From the NCBI GenBank assembly GCA_036245805.1, contig BTRK01000003.1:6448001-6512000 (forward strand): a stretch of 64,000 nucleotides of DNA, in the 5' to 3' direction. The number at the start of each line of letters is the position of its first letter. Position 1 is the first letter of the stretch. This document shows positions 1-11,000 of the stretch, piece by piece. The translations under genes were made by a program, and so were the position numbers. The notes under the pieces are model-generated. The model saw nothing but the letters and a program-made list of their open reading frames with translations, was not told where the DNA came from and did not search any database. Source of the stretch: Pristionchus mayeri (taxonomy: Eukaryota > Nematoda > Chromadorea > Rhabditida > Neodiplogasteridae).

Positions 1-812
1 CGCGCGCGCGGGGGCGCGGATCTTGAAAAAACTACAGTAATCCTCGAATTTTTTTAAATCGATCCCAATCACTGCGGCGGTAGGGGCGCTGTGTTCCTTG
101 ACAAATTCTAACACTTTTTTACTCCGAGGAGTTTTTCAATCAGATTACACGTAACTCCGGAAACCGATAATTTCACCTTTATTTCGGACATGAATGCAAT
201 TCCCCAGAAATTTTCGAACAAGTTCTACAAATTTTATTGCTGATCGAGATTCTGCTTGAGCAGATACATCCTTCGCGAATTAAAAATTCCACTAAGTTGG
301 TCAAAATGAATTATGAATCAATTATGGTGTAATTTTTGGGATACTGTAAGTGAGTGCAAAAGTTGGACGACTTTTCCCAATTGGTGAAATACTATCTTAA
401 ATCGATTTTCAAGATATATTACACCGATGGGGAAAAGTCGTCCAACTTTTGCACTCAGTTACAGTAACCCAAAAATTACACCATCATTGATTCATAATTA
501 ATTTTGACCAACTTAGTGGAATTTTTAATTCGCGCCTTTCACCTGAAGGATGTATCTGCTCAAGCAGAATCTCGATCAGCAATAAAATTTGTGGAACTTG
601 TTCGAAAATTTCTGGGGAATTGCATTCATGTCCGAAATAAAAGTGAAATTATCGATTTCCGGAGTTATATGGAATCTGATCGAAAAACTCCCCGAAGTAA
701 AAAAGTTTTAGAATTTGTCAAGGAATGTAGCGCCCCTACCGCCGCAGTGATACGAGTCGATTACATCATTTTGAAGCTACCGTAATCGATTTTTCAAAAT
801 CCGCGCCCGCAA
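1..812. repeat. Foldback (palindromic) element, arms ~380 bp
   Basis: Bases 1-372 read as the near-perfect reverse complement of about 428-812. Examples are the shared block around 78-95 and 728-745 (the GGTAGGGGCGC stretch) and the outer GCGCGGAT / ATCCGCGC ends. The centre is an AT-rich spacer flanked by a block (about 357-400 and 428-470) that repeats TGAGTGCAAAAGTTGGACGA in inverted form. Open reading frames inside read through the arms and show no known domain. This is a non-autonomous foldback or MITE-like element that may continue beyond the left window edge. No target duplication can be checked because the left flank is missing. Confidence 0.85.
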
Positions 813-1084
813 CCGCGCGGATGCGGATCGAAAATCTGGCGATGCTCGTCGGCTTCCCTCGTCGAGTACTACCTATTGGTGAAGTCAGAAGGAATTCGAA
901 TTTTCGGCCTGTGCCAAGTATATTCCGATCCTGTCGGATATTGTGTTATATGACGATCAAAAATAGTGCCCGGCTGTTTCTCGCTTTGAGCACTTCTTGT
1001 ATCTCTTAAATGTTTCGCCGTTCGTTCTTGCTCTATATTCTTTTCCAAAAATGACTTCTAATGTGTTGATAATTTATTTCACAG

Positions 1085-1415
1085 TGATCCTCGAGCCAAC
1101 GGCGAGGATGCCTCGGTTGGTCTGATGGACGTGCCTCTCGGATGCGCACTCAAGGTAAGGTAGGATTACGGTATCAATCAGCTATCGATTTTAAATAACG
1201 TAATGTGTTGGCCTCTGTATGATCATCTGAGATATTGAATTTCGAGAGTGCGATGTTGTGTTGATGTAATGCCTACAGTATCTGTAGATGACTCTTATTG
1301 ATTGCCTCATCAGATCTTCGAGCTGCTGCAGCAGTCGTCGCAGACTCTGCCGGCCAACTGCCGATCTGCCGGCCAGTTCTACGTCGGATTCCTCAACATC
1401 TCCGATTTAATCTAG
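1085..1415 (+). CDS. 3' end of an unidentified gene (last two exons)
   Basis: Two exons with compatible phases. Exon 1085-1154 follows an ACAG acceptor, ends at AAG before GTAAGG and encodes 23 residues ending VPLGCALK. Exon 1314-1415 follows CAG and encodes 33 residues from IFELLQQ to LNISDLI, then stops with TAG. I do not recognise the family. The upstream exons would lie left of the foldback element at 1-812 or outside the window. The last exon is copied, in broken form, at 19284-19379, with the same spacing to the converging minus-strand gene, so the two 3' ends were duplicated together. The gene converges on the terminal exon at 2498-2604, about 1.1 kb away. Confidence 0.6.
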
Positions 1416-2497
1416 CTCTCGACTACAGTACCTAGCTACAGTAGCCCCCGTCGATCGAGTACTGCTTTTATATTCCTCAATTCCTCTGCATCTAAGTACG
1501 GTAGACCTACAGTAGCTCGCTGTATTCAGAGTACGGTAGTCTTCCGTTTCAAATAAATCCACGATCCTTTCATACCCCTCACATTTCCGAGCTGAATCAT
1601 TGAGTGCAACCCCGCCTCTAATTTACGTTTAATTTGTTTGGTTATTTCGTGTCAGATTGTTGAATACCCGTCCTCCTATTTTATTCCTAGTAAGTTAAAT
1701 TGTTGATAATCACCAACCGATTACCTATTATCTAACGGATCGACATATGATTTACCGCAATCCGATTACGGTAGTATCGTTTTCGAGACGGCTCCTTCCA
1801 CGGTTTACTGATTTCGATGTAGACATTGATTGCTCCCACACCATCCCTCCTGTTAACTCTTCCTTAATACTGGTTACGGTATATTTGATGTGCTTGTATT
1901 TTTTTATTATAAAAACATTGTCGTAAACTGAACATTGAAACAAGTAACAAGGGTTGGAGTGGGTCACGGTAAGCTTACCGTACACTTGAAAGTACGTGTC
2001 TATGCACGACAAAAAATCGATAACAGATGAAAGCTGTGCGCTGAGGCTTGTACGAGCACCTTGCCACACACATAAACAATAACATGCGGACTACTGCAGC
2101 ACTGCCGATCGCTAAACTTCATTCACTCACAAAATCAATAAATCGATATCATCGGGTCGGGCTACAGTATCCTGAGCGGGAGGCGGGGTCGCGATGGGAG
2201 CACACGCAAACAGGCAAAAAAAACGAGCGTATCTTGACAGCAGATCGAGAGGGTAACGCGGGTGTGATAATAATAGGGCATTTCTATGGTGTTTTCTACT
2301 AACGAGTTCTACAACAGACAACAGGCAGGCATACTTCGAAGGCTTTGGATGTAAACAAAGAGTGGAACGGGAAAACAGAAGTTCGTCCGAAAGACGACGA
2401 CCGCACTGTATGTACTATATGTGCAGTAATGAGCGACGGGAGGTACGGTAGGATGGTGTGGGGTACGGTATCCTCCTCGGGGAGTACGGTATGTCGC
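1416..2497. repeat. Intergenic spacer between converging genes, copied twice more
   Basis: No gene found. The spacer is rich in CTACAGTA and TACGGTAG motifs. From about 1600 it is highly similar to 19560-20574 and 44255-45218, for example the block at 1790-1880 (CACGGTTTACTGATTTCGAT) and the block at 2222-2300. It is the 3'-flanking part of segments A, B and C. Copies differ by small indels, and B and C carry about 100 bp (around 19880-19990 and 44530-44660) that A lacks. Confidence 0.75.
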
Positions 2498-2604
2498 TCA
2501 AAGACGCGTCGCGGCTGCGGCTGCGCGCTCGCGGCTCTGCCACTCGATCATCTGCCACTGGTCGAGGTAGAACTGCGGAGGCGCCGGAGTGAGCGGAGGC
2601 TCGC
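2498..2604 (-). CDS. Extra copy 2 of the duplicated terminal exon
   Basis: A 107-base exon behind a CAG acceptor, starting with two bases that complete a split Gly codon. It encodes EPPLTPAPPQ, then FYLDQWQMIEWQ and an Arg/Ala-rich tail, and ends in TGA. Relative to the copy at 5011-5117 the last codon changes CTC to CTT, which is silent. It is one of three tandem terminal exons in segment A and could serve as an alternative last exon for the minus-strand gene copy whose other exons lie at 13122-14100. Confidence 0.7.
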
Positions 2605-3754
2605 CTGGAATGGATTCTGTCATCATTCTCATTGTCGCGGACTGTTTTTTATAGAGAAGTTACTAATGCATCAGTTATCGTAAGCGCACTGCTCCTCGGA
2701 AATGTATGCCACTGCTGAAACAGAAACCGTGTTGTCATAAGAATATTTTTCGACGGTATAACGTTCCTCCAATCGTCCTAGAGTGTCTCAATCTGCCTTT
2801 GATGCACAACTGCTACAAAAATTCGCCCGGTATGAAAGTATATATAAATTTTTAAAAAAATATTCTGAAAGAAAAATTAGAACAAAAGCTGCAATTTGGG
2901 CCACTCTCGCTGCTTAGCTCCTACCATTCATTAAGGTATTGACGCCATTCCGTGAACACTTCAAAATCGATAAACGCACTACAAACTAGGCCACCCGCGC
3001 GTGCACTTGCTTTGATGAACACCTAGGGTTTCCCTCTGATATTCTTGCGTTGCATATATCGCGTGTCTTCTGAGACATTGCATGACCGTGAGGAACTAGC
3101 TGCAAAAGTTTAAGCAATATTTCCAAGAAAATTATGTCAGAGTCCGTTGGGGACGAGGAAACATATGTTGATGCTATTTGGGCTGGAGCCGGCTGTTAGG
3201 CATTTTACGGTCTTCATACCTGCTCTGTCATATTTAACTTAATGTTTGTGCTACAAATACGAGAAAGAGCTCAAAATGTGCGGAAAACTATTCTGAGCAA
3301 CTTTTATGTTGACACAAAGTCTGTACGAAGTAACCTTCATGCTCAAAATATCGAAATACTTGATGTAAATTCATTCAAAAAATCATACTCGTCTTAGGAC
3401 CCCGTTTTAGTGGTTTCTGAACACAGATTCAGAAACTACATACTCATATTAGTCTAGGAAAAATCCTTCCCTGAATCTGTAGGGGTGTGAATATGTCTAA
3501 GCAATCCAAAATATGTGATAAGGTCGCTAAATCCACAATTTTAATTTGAACTTTTTGAGTCGCAATCGCTCAGGAACATCTCCTTTTTTATATTTTTCCT
3601 GTGACGTGTCAATTTATGCAAATGCCGTTGAAAAACCCGTTGAAAAAAAGACGACGGTCGCACTGTATGTACTATATGTGCAGTAATGAGCGACGGGAGG
3701 TACGATAGGATGGTGTGGGGTACGGTATCCTCCTCGGGGAGTACGGTAGGTCGC

Positions 3755-3861
3755 TCAGAGACGCGTCGCGGCTGCGGCTGCGCGCTCGCGGCTCTGCCAC
3801 TCGATCATCTGCCACTGGTCGAGGTAGAACTGCGGAGGCGCCGGAGTGAGCGGAGGCTCGC
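3755..3861 (-). CDS. Extra copy 1 of the duplicated terminal exon
   Basis: The same 107-base terminal exon as at 5011-5117 and 2498-2604, with acceptor, reading frame and TGA stop all kept. It lies in the middle unit of the tandem triplication. Whether it is ever used cannot be seen from sequence. In minus-strand order it would be the second of three possible last exons. Confidence 0.7.
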
Positions 3862-5010
3862 CTGGAATGGATTGTGTCATCATTCTCATTGTCGCGGACT
3901 GTTTTTTATACAGAAGTGACTACTGCATCAGTTATCGTAAGCGCACAGCTCCTCGGAAATGTATGCCACTGCTGAAACAGAAACCGTGTTGTCATAAGAA
4001 TATTTTTCGACGGTATAACGTTCCTTCAATCGTCCTAGAGTGTCTCAATCTGCCTTTGATGCACAACTGCTACAAAAATTCGCCCGGTATGAAAGTAAAT
4101 ATAAATTTTTAAAAAAATATTCTGAAAGAAAAATTAGAACAAAAGCTGCAATTTGGGCCACTCTCGCTGCTTAGCTCCTACCATTCATTAAGGTATTGAC
4201 GCCATTCCGTGAACACTTCGAAATCGATAAACGCACTACAAACTAGGCCACCCGCGCGTGCACTTGCTTTGATGAACACCTAGGGTTTCCCTCTGATATT
4301 CACGCGTTGCATATATCGCGTGTCTTCTGAGAGATTGCATGACCGTGAGGAACTAGCTGCAAAAGTTTAAGCAATATTTCCAAGAAAATTATGTCAGAGT
4401 CCGTTGGGGACGAGGAAACATATGTTGATGCTATTTGGGCTGGAGCCGGCTGTTAGGCATTTTACGGTCTTCATACCTGCTCTGTCATATTTAACTTAAT
4501 GTTTGTGCTACAAATACGAGAAAGAGCTCAAAATGTGCGGAAAACTATTCTGAGCAACTTTTATGTTGACACAAAGTCTGTACGAAGTAACCTTCATGCT
4601 CAAAATATCGAAATACTTTATGTAAATTCATTCAAAAAATCATACTCGTCTTAGGACATCGTTTTAGTGGTTTCTGAACACAGATTCAGAAACTACATAC
4701 TCATATTAGTCTAGGAGAAATCCTTCCCTGAATCTGTAGGGGTATGAATATGTCTAAGCAATCCAAAATATGTGATAAGGTCGCTAAATCCACAATTTTA
4801 ATTTGTACTTTTTGAGTCGCAATCGCTCAGGAACATCTCCTTTTTTATATTTTTCCTGTGACGTGTCAATTTATGCAAATGCCGTTGAAAAACCCGTTGA
4901 AAAAAGACGACGGTCGCACTGTATGTACTATATGTGCAGTAATGAGCGACGGGAGGTACGATAGGATGGTGTGGGGTACGGTATCCTCCTCGAGGAGTAC
5001 GGTAGGTCGC

Positions 5011-8000
5011 TCAGAGACGCGTCGCGGCTGCGGCTGCGCGCTCGCGGCTCTGCCACTCGATCATCTGCCACTGGTCGAGGTAGAACTGCGGAGGCGCCGG
5101 AGTGAGCGGAGGCTCGCCTGGAATCGAATTGCGTCATCATTAGGAGATCAAAATGTTGTGAATTTTTCACTACCCCCAAGTTAGAATTTTGCATAGGGAA
5201 TGATCGCAATATCACCGATGAACTACATCGAGGCTATCGAAGCCACCGTTGAAACAGCAACCTTGTTGTAGCATTGTATTTTTTTTTGTGCCGGCCAACC
5301 CGCCTACTCACTGCGTGCCAAAGTGCGTTCGACGCGGCGCTCGGTCAATCTTGAAACATAACATTTTTGGCTGAAATTAGTGATGAAACTTTGAACCAAA
5401 ATTGGAGAAAGATATATCATAACTTAGCTGCAAAAATTAAATTGGTATACCTAAAACAACACATGTCTCTGAATAGTAACGAAGATGCCTCCCTATCATG
5501 TTTGTTTACTTTCGTTACATTTAAATGTTGTTACACGCATTTTTCAAATTTTCGATTATAAATCGAAAAAGTTGAGAGCGCACATCAATAGAGAACCCCA
5601 CCTATGCAGAAGTTTTTCATATCTACGTGAAGAGCTCTACAATTTGTATAACTTGGAATTTTTCAAAAATGTTGAAACTTTTCGAGAAACGTGCGATTTA
5701 AGCACCATTTTCTCATTTTCTCGAAAAGTTTCAACATTTTTGAAAAATTCTAAGTTATACAGTCCGGTCAGATCCCTACATGAAAACGGGACACCCCGGG
5801 TGTCCCCGGGTGTCCCTCCGTGTCCCCCCGCCATTTTTCGGCTCGGGCAGAGAAAGAACTAATTCGAATTTTCGGTTTTCAGACGCAGGGGGTCCTTCCC
5901 GATCGATTGGCATACAATTCATAAAGTCATAAATTTGCTATTTATCGTAATTTAATTTTGAAACTAAAGATAATTAATTTGACACACCCGGAACTACAGT
6001 AGTTAATTTGATATTCACCGGTCCGGCTCTGAGACTCGATTTCTGCGAGCTTGCAGTTTGCTGCCACGTTTTCGTTCGTTTTTGCTTTCAAATTAGCTAA
6101 TTTTGTATTTCAAAACCTTCGCCTGATTGAATACGTTGATTCTAGAGCGGTTACAGCCTCTCGTCGATTATCGGTAGCCCGGTTTTGGAAATGCTTGATT
6201 TTCTGCTCATTTTCTATGGATTCTAGTCACTTTTCCTTCGATTTTAGAGCTTCTTTTGTTATAAATTTAGGCTTATTATTGTTTCTGCAGGTCGCCCTTA
6301 CTGCGACACGCCCCTGGAGTCTGGGGCGTCATGAGCGACTCTTCTCTGCTAGTCAGGTCCGACTTTTTTCAATTTTCTTTTCAATTTTCTATGCGGTGTC
6401 GGCTTGTGGTTTCCTTTTTTAAGGACCTCTGCTTGCATCACAAGGGAAGGAACAAGAATTTATATACAACGATGCATCAACGGAAACTTCTTAACGGTCA
6501 GGTATTTTTGTATTTACGAAGTGATGGGGTAAACTTCTGAATTAGGCTAGTATCAACAACAAATTAATAGCTACTGGAGGTTATGATCTTTCCATTTATC
6601 TACAATGGGGCCTCCACCGCGCCCATAAACTAACTGAACATTCTCTTTTACGTGATTAATATATTTGATGCATTTCTCCTTAGTCAGTTGGAACTCCCAG
6701 TAGTGAAGGATGGCTTCCTTTAGCTCCTCTAGAGTAGATGGCTTGCGGTTGATTCGAATCCTCTCCTTCATGTCCCTCCATACAAACTCGATTGGGTTTA
6801 TGTCGGGGGAGGAAGGAGGCCACGGGGACACGGTGACTCCCCACTCATCCATTTTCTTCATGGTCGATCGGGCGGTGTGCGCCGAAGCGCCATCCTGCTG
6901 GAAGATGGCTGCACCACGACCGATCCATCCATCGAGGAAGGGAAGAAGGTATTCCTCGAGAATTCCTTGATACGCCTCTGCTCCGAGAGTCTCTCCTTGA
7001 TTTATGAAACAAAGCGGTCCATGACCATCGAACGTAATTGCGGCCCAAACTTGGACCTGAACGACAACCTTGCTTTTGTCATGAGAACTAAAATACCTTA
7101 ACTGGGAATTTTTTGGTCATCTGAAATCGGTCCTTATCGTAGTCACTTTCAACAGTGACCCATCCTGCGTTACCGCCTAGCTGAACGATAGACTCATCCG
7201 ACCAAACCTGAAGTCACCGAGTCAATTCTCAACCATTGCTAATTATTTATTACCCAATGTTGAAACGTTTCTTCATTATGCACCAGATCAAAAACGAAAT
7301 TAAATCTCTTCATCCTTTGGGTTGGATTGATAAACGGAACCTTGCTGAAATAGCTCACTTAAATTGCGTAGAATATTTATAAAACGCACATGATAGGAAC
7401 AGTTTTAAGATGCATAATTTTTTTCAGTTCTCGGACGATTCCTCTCTTCACGGCGACGCCGAATCGAGAAGATAGAAGGGAGACAATCTATTTGAGTCAT
7501 TTATTTGTGTTGCGAGCCACTATTTTCTGTTGAAATAGTCCGATATCTTGAATAATTTACTCTTTTTTTCACTTGTTCAAGATACTTCTTTCGAGAAAAT
7601 AGTGGCTTAATCTTTGCGAATTGTAAAATATTTCCACCATTTGTTCGGAGCGCCTCTTGTCCTCCATGTACAATGTTTTGACCATTACTCCAACATCTTG
7701 TGTTGTGTTTCCGAGAACGTAGGAACTGTTTAGCAAAAGTTTTAGGTAATAGTGATCGTGTAGGAACTAAATTGTGTACCTATACTTTTTCTCCGCAATT
7801 GTCTTCTCGAGCTCCTTGTAGTATCTTAGCACGGATGGATAAGACACATTAATTTTCTTCACATTTCTCAAATGGATAAAGGCTTGATGTGCGGATTGGC
7901 CTAGATTTTTCTGCAGTCGAAGCTCTACCTGAGCATGCTCAGAGAGTCGAGTCATCTGAAAGTGAATAAAGCAAGTGAAAATAGGGAAAACGGATTACCG

Positions 8001-11000
8001 TCACGGTGTGATGGCTGCGATGAAAATCAATGAAAATATAAAGAGAACAAAAGCATGGGATGCGACGCACTTATTCCGCAGATATTTCACAATTCAGACC
8101 ACACACGGTGCAGTTTTTTATTTTGTTCAAATGTATTTTGCACAATTCGATCATGGTTGTTGTGAATCTGTTGCTCTTATTCCCGTTGATGTATTCCTTT
8201 ATTCATCAGATGGCATTCGTGTTGGGTAAATGTCTCATTGTCGAGAGATTCGACATCTTTCCATCGAGAATGGTCACAAAGGGAAAGAAGAAGATGGAAG
8301 AGATCGTCACATACAGAATGGATGGGGGAGTGGAAGTGGAGAGAGTCATCTACCACATGGGAACAAAAGGGCAATGTAGAGCAGCCATGAAGAGAATCAC
8401 CAATCGTTAGTTTGATCCAACCTCGATTAATCTTCCGGAATTTAGTTGCTGGAAATGAAGACGAAGAGGAGGATGAGGGTGACATTGACATGGAGATGGA
8501 GAAGATCGAGGAATACATGAAGATGGGAAGGGGAATGAGAGAGAAAAGTAAAGTCCACAGGAACATACCAACGGTGTTGCTTGCTCATAGGAGCACCATT
8601 CGAGCTGAGAGTGAAGGAAGAGCCATTGGACGAACAATCTTCGAGCAAGGCCACCGCTCGCATTCCTACTCGTCCCAGTATTTTACATTTCTACTCATAA
8701 ATATCCGCTTACAGAGGGAATTCTAGATAAAAAGACTATCGCATCCAATAGGAGGAATAGTGTGCCCCCTATGAAATTATCGGCACCTACTCCAATCACA
8801 CAACAGAGGTGAATCGGAAACAGTTAAGATAATTAATAAAAATAGCGTTTTATCCGCACCATAGTACAACACAATCGATTGTAGAAAGGGATTCCTCCCT
8901 CACTTCTCCTCTCCTCTCTCTGTGGTCTCTCCGATCGTGCAGCCAACTGCAATTCCTTCCGCTTCGCATATTGAGGTTTATAAACCAATGAATAAGTTCA
9001 GGATATAAATTTAGCTACGGGATTTGCTCAATAAAGTGATCAAGAAACAGAAGGACCAGGATCAATTGATGAAGACTATCTATGATAATATGGCAGTGAA
9101 GACACCGTCTTCATGTAAGTAATCGTTTTAGAATCCAGATTCATATGAATTGTAAAAGCTATCAAAACTATAGACAACGGACCTGAGTTCATGGCAGCAG
9201 AGGAAGTCAATCAATTGGCTGAGTCCAATCCCTCTGATTCCTCCTTCATTTGTGTCCTACTTGATACCGTTTGCCTTCCGAGTGAGACTGGAAAGAAGGT
9301 GCAGGAAAGGGATCGCATGAGGACTCGATTCGCTCAAGAAGTCGGCAGATTTGTCTTACATTTTTAGTTTACATTTTTAGCAATACCGTAAACTTCGCCA
9401 TCCTACAAACCCGAGACAGTGCACTACCGACTGGAATAGATTCGTGTCCAGGTTCGTTATGCAGACTCAAAAGGTTATTACAAAAGAGGATGCTAAGGTA
9501 CAACTACAATAATCTGACAAGAAGAGTTCAATCTTCAACATACACTTTCCCTCAAAACGAAGACTCTTCTAACAATTCAATGGTTAACGATGAATAACAC
9601 GTTAACTCCATTTCTGAAGTTATTCCCCGTTAAATTATACAAATTTACAATAATAGAAGTTCTTTGAAACTAGCCTAAATCAGAAGTTTACCCCATCACT
9701 TTGTAAATACAAAAATACCTGACCGTTAAGAAGTTTCCGTTGATGCATCGTTGTATATAAATTCTTGTTCCTTCCCTTGTGATGCAAGCAGAGGTCCTTA
9801 AAAAAGGAAACCACAAGCCGACACCGCATAGAAAATAGAAAAGAAAATGGAAAAAAAGTCGGACCTGACTAGCAGAGAAGAGTCGCTCATGACGCCCCAG
9901 ACTCCAGGGGCGTGTCGCAGTAAGGGCGACCTGCAGAAACAATAATAAGCCTAAATTTATAACAAAAGAAGCTCTAAAATCGAAGGAAAAGTGACTAGAA
10001 TCCATAGAAAATGAGCAGAAAATCAAGCATTTCCAAAACAGGGCTACAGATAATCGACGAGAGGCTGTAACCGCTCTAGAATCAACGTATTCAATCAGGC
10101 GAAGGTTTTGAAATACAAAATTAGCTAATTTGAAAGCAAAAACGAACGAAAACGTGGCAGCAAACTGCAAGCTCGCAGAAATCGAGTCTCAGAGCCGGAC
10201 CGGTGAATATCAAATTAACTACTGTAGTTCCGGGTGTGTCAAATTAATTATCTTTAGTTTCAAAATTAAATTACGATAAATAGCAAATTTATGACTTTAT
10301 GAATTGTATGCCAATCGATCGGGAAGGACCCCCTGCGTCTGAAAACCGAAAATTCGAATTAGTTCTTTCTCTGCCCGAGCCGAAAAATGGCGGGGGGACA
10401 CGGAGGGACACCCGGGGACACCCGGGGTGTCCCGTTTTCATGTAGGGATCTGACCGGACTGTATAACTTAGAATTTTTCAAAAATGTTGAAACTTTTCGA
10501 GAAAATGAGAAAATGGTGCTTAAATCGCACGTTTCTCGAAAAGTTTCAACATTTTTGAAAAATTCCAAGTTATACAAATTGTAGAGCTCTTTACGTAGAT
10601 ATGAAAAAGTTACGCATACCTGGAGTTCTTTATTGATGTGCGTTCTCAACTTTTTCGATTTATACTCGAAAATTTGAAAAATGCGTGTGACAACATTTAA
10701 ATGTAACGAAAGTAAACAAACATGATAGGAAGGCATCTTGGTTACTATTCAGAGACATGTGTTGTTTTAGGTATACCAATTTAATTTTTGCACCTAACAT
10801 AAGTTATGATATATCTTTTACCTATTTTTTTCAGATTTTCACCACTCATTTCAGTCAAAAATGTTATGTTTCAAGATCGACCGAGCGCAGCGCCGAACAA
10901 AGGAAATCGTCGCTTTGACACGCTGTGCTACTGCTGTTGCGCGTCCCGTCCTACTTTTGACAATCTATTGCTACCAAAAATCACATGGGCCAATAAATTT

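Larger units (their letters stand above)
2404..5130. repeat. Tandem triplication of a terminal-exon unit, period ~1256 bp
   Basis: The anchor CACTGTATGTACTATA occurs at 2404, 3661 and 4917, giving periods of 1257 and 1256 bp. Two complete units (2404-3660 and 3661-4916) are followed by a third, partial one that passes into copy-specific sequence near 5130. The units are almost identical and differ by scattered substitutions, so the event is recent or homogenised. Each unit carries one minus-strand terminal exon (2604-2498, 3861-3755, 5117-5011). The ~1.1 kb between exons has no other coding evidence. Confidence 0.92.
5305..10930. mobile_element. Large DNA transposon with ~1.2 kb terminal inverted repeats
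   Basis: The left arm, about 5325-6545, is the reverse complement of the right arm, about 9665-10905, with only scattered mismatches. The outer ends are more diverged but share GCGTGYCAAAG...CGCTCGGTC. The ~3.1 kb interior carries a Tc1-type transposase gene (minus, 6571-7955) and a second gene (plus, 8210-9572). Comparison with segments B and C shows the element is absent there, so it inserted after or during the duplication. A related terminus (ACACGCTGTG next to GAACAAAGGAA) also occurs near 42100-42135, and a looser one near 12510-12580. No clear target duplication was found because the ends are degraded. Confidence 0.82.

Noticed and set aside
2404..5130. Plus-strand frames (for example 2345-2683, 3686-3919, 4858-5184) with an Arg/Leu-rich peptide
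   Set aside because: They are antisense to the terminal exons. The minus-strand frame has splice sites, a stop and consistent phases in all copies, the plus-strand frames do not.
6051..6422. 123-residue frame MQFAATFSFVF and its 160-residue twin at 10170-9688
   Set aside because: Both lie in the long inverted repeats and exist because the arms are copies. Composition is Phe/Ser-rich low complexity, there is no domain, and the frames differ at their ends through small indels.
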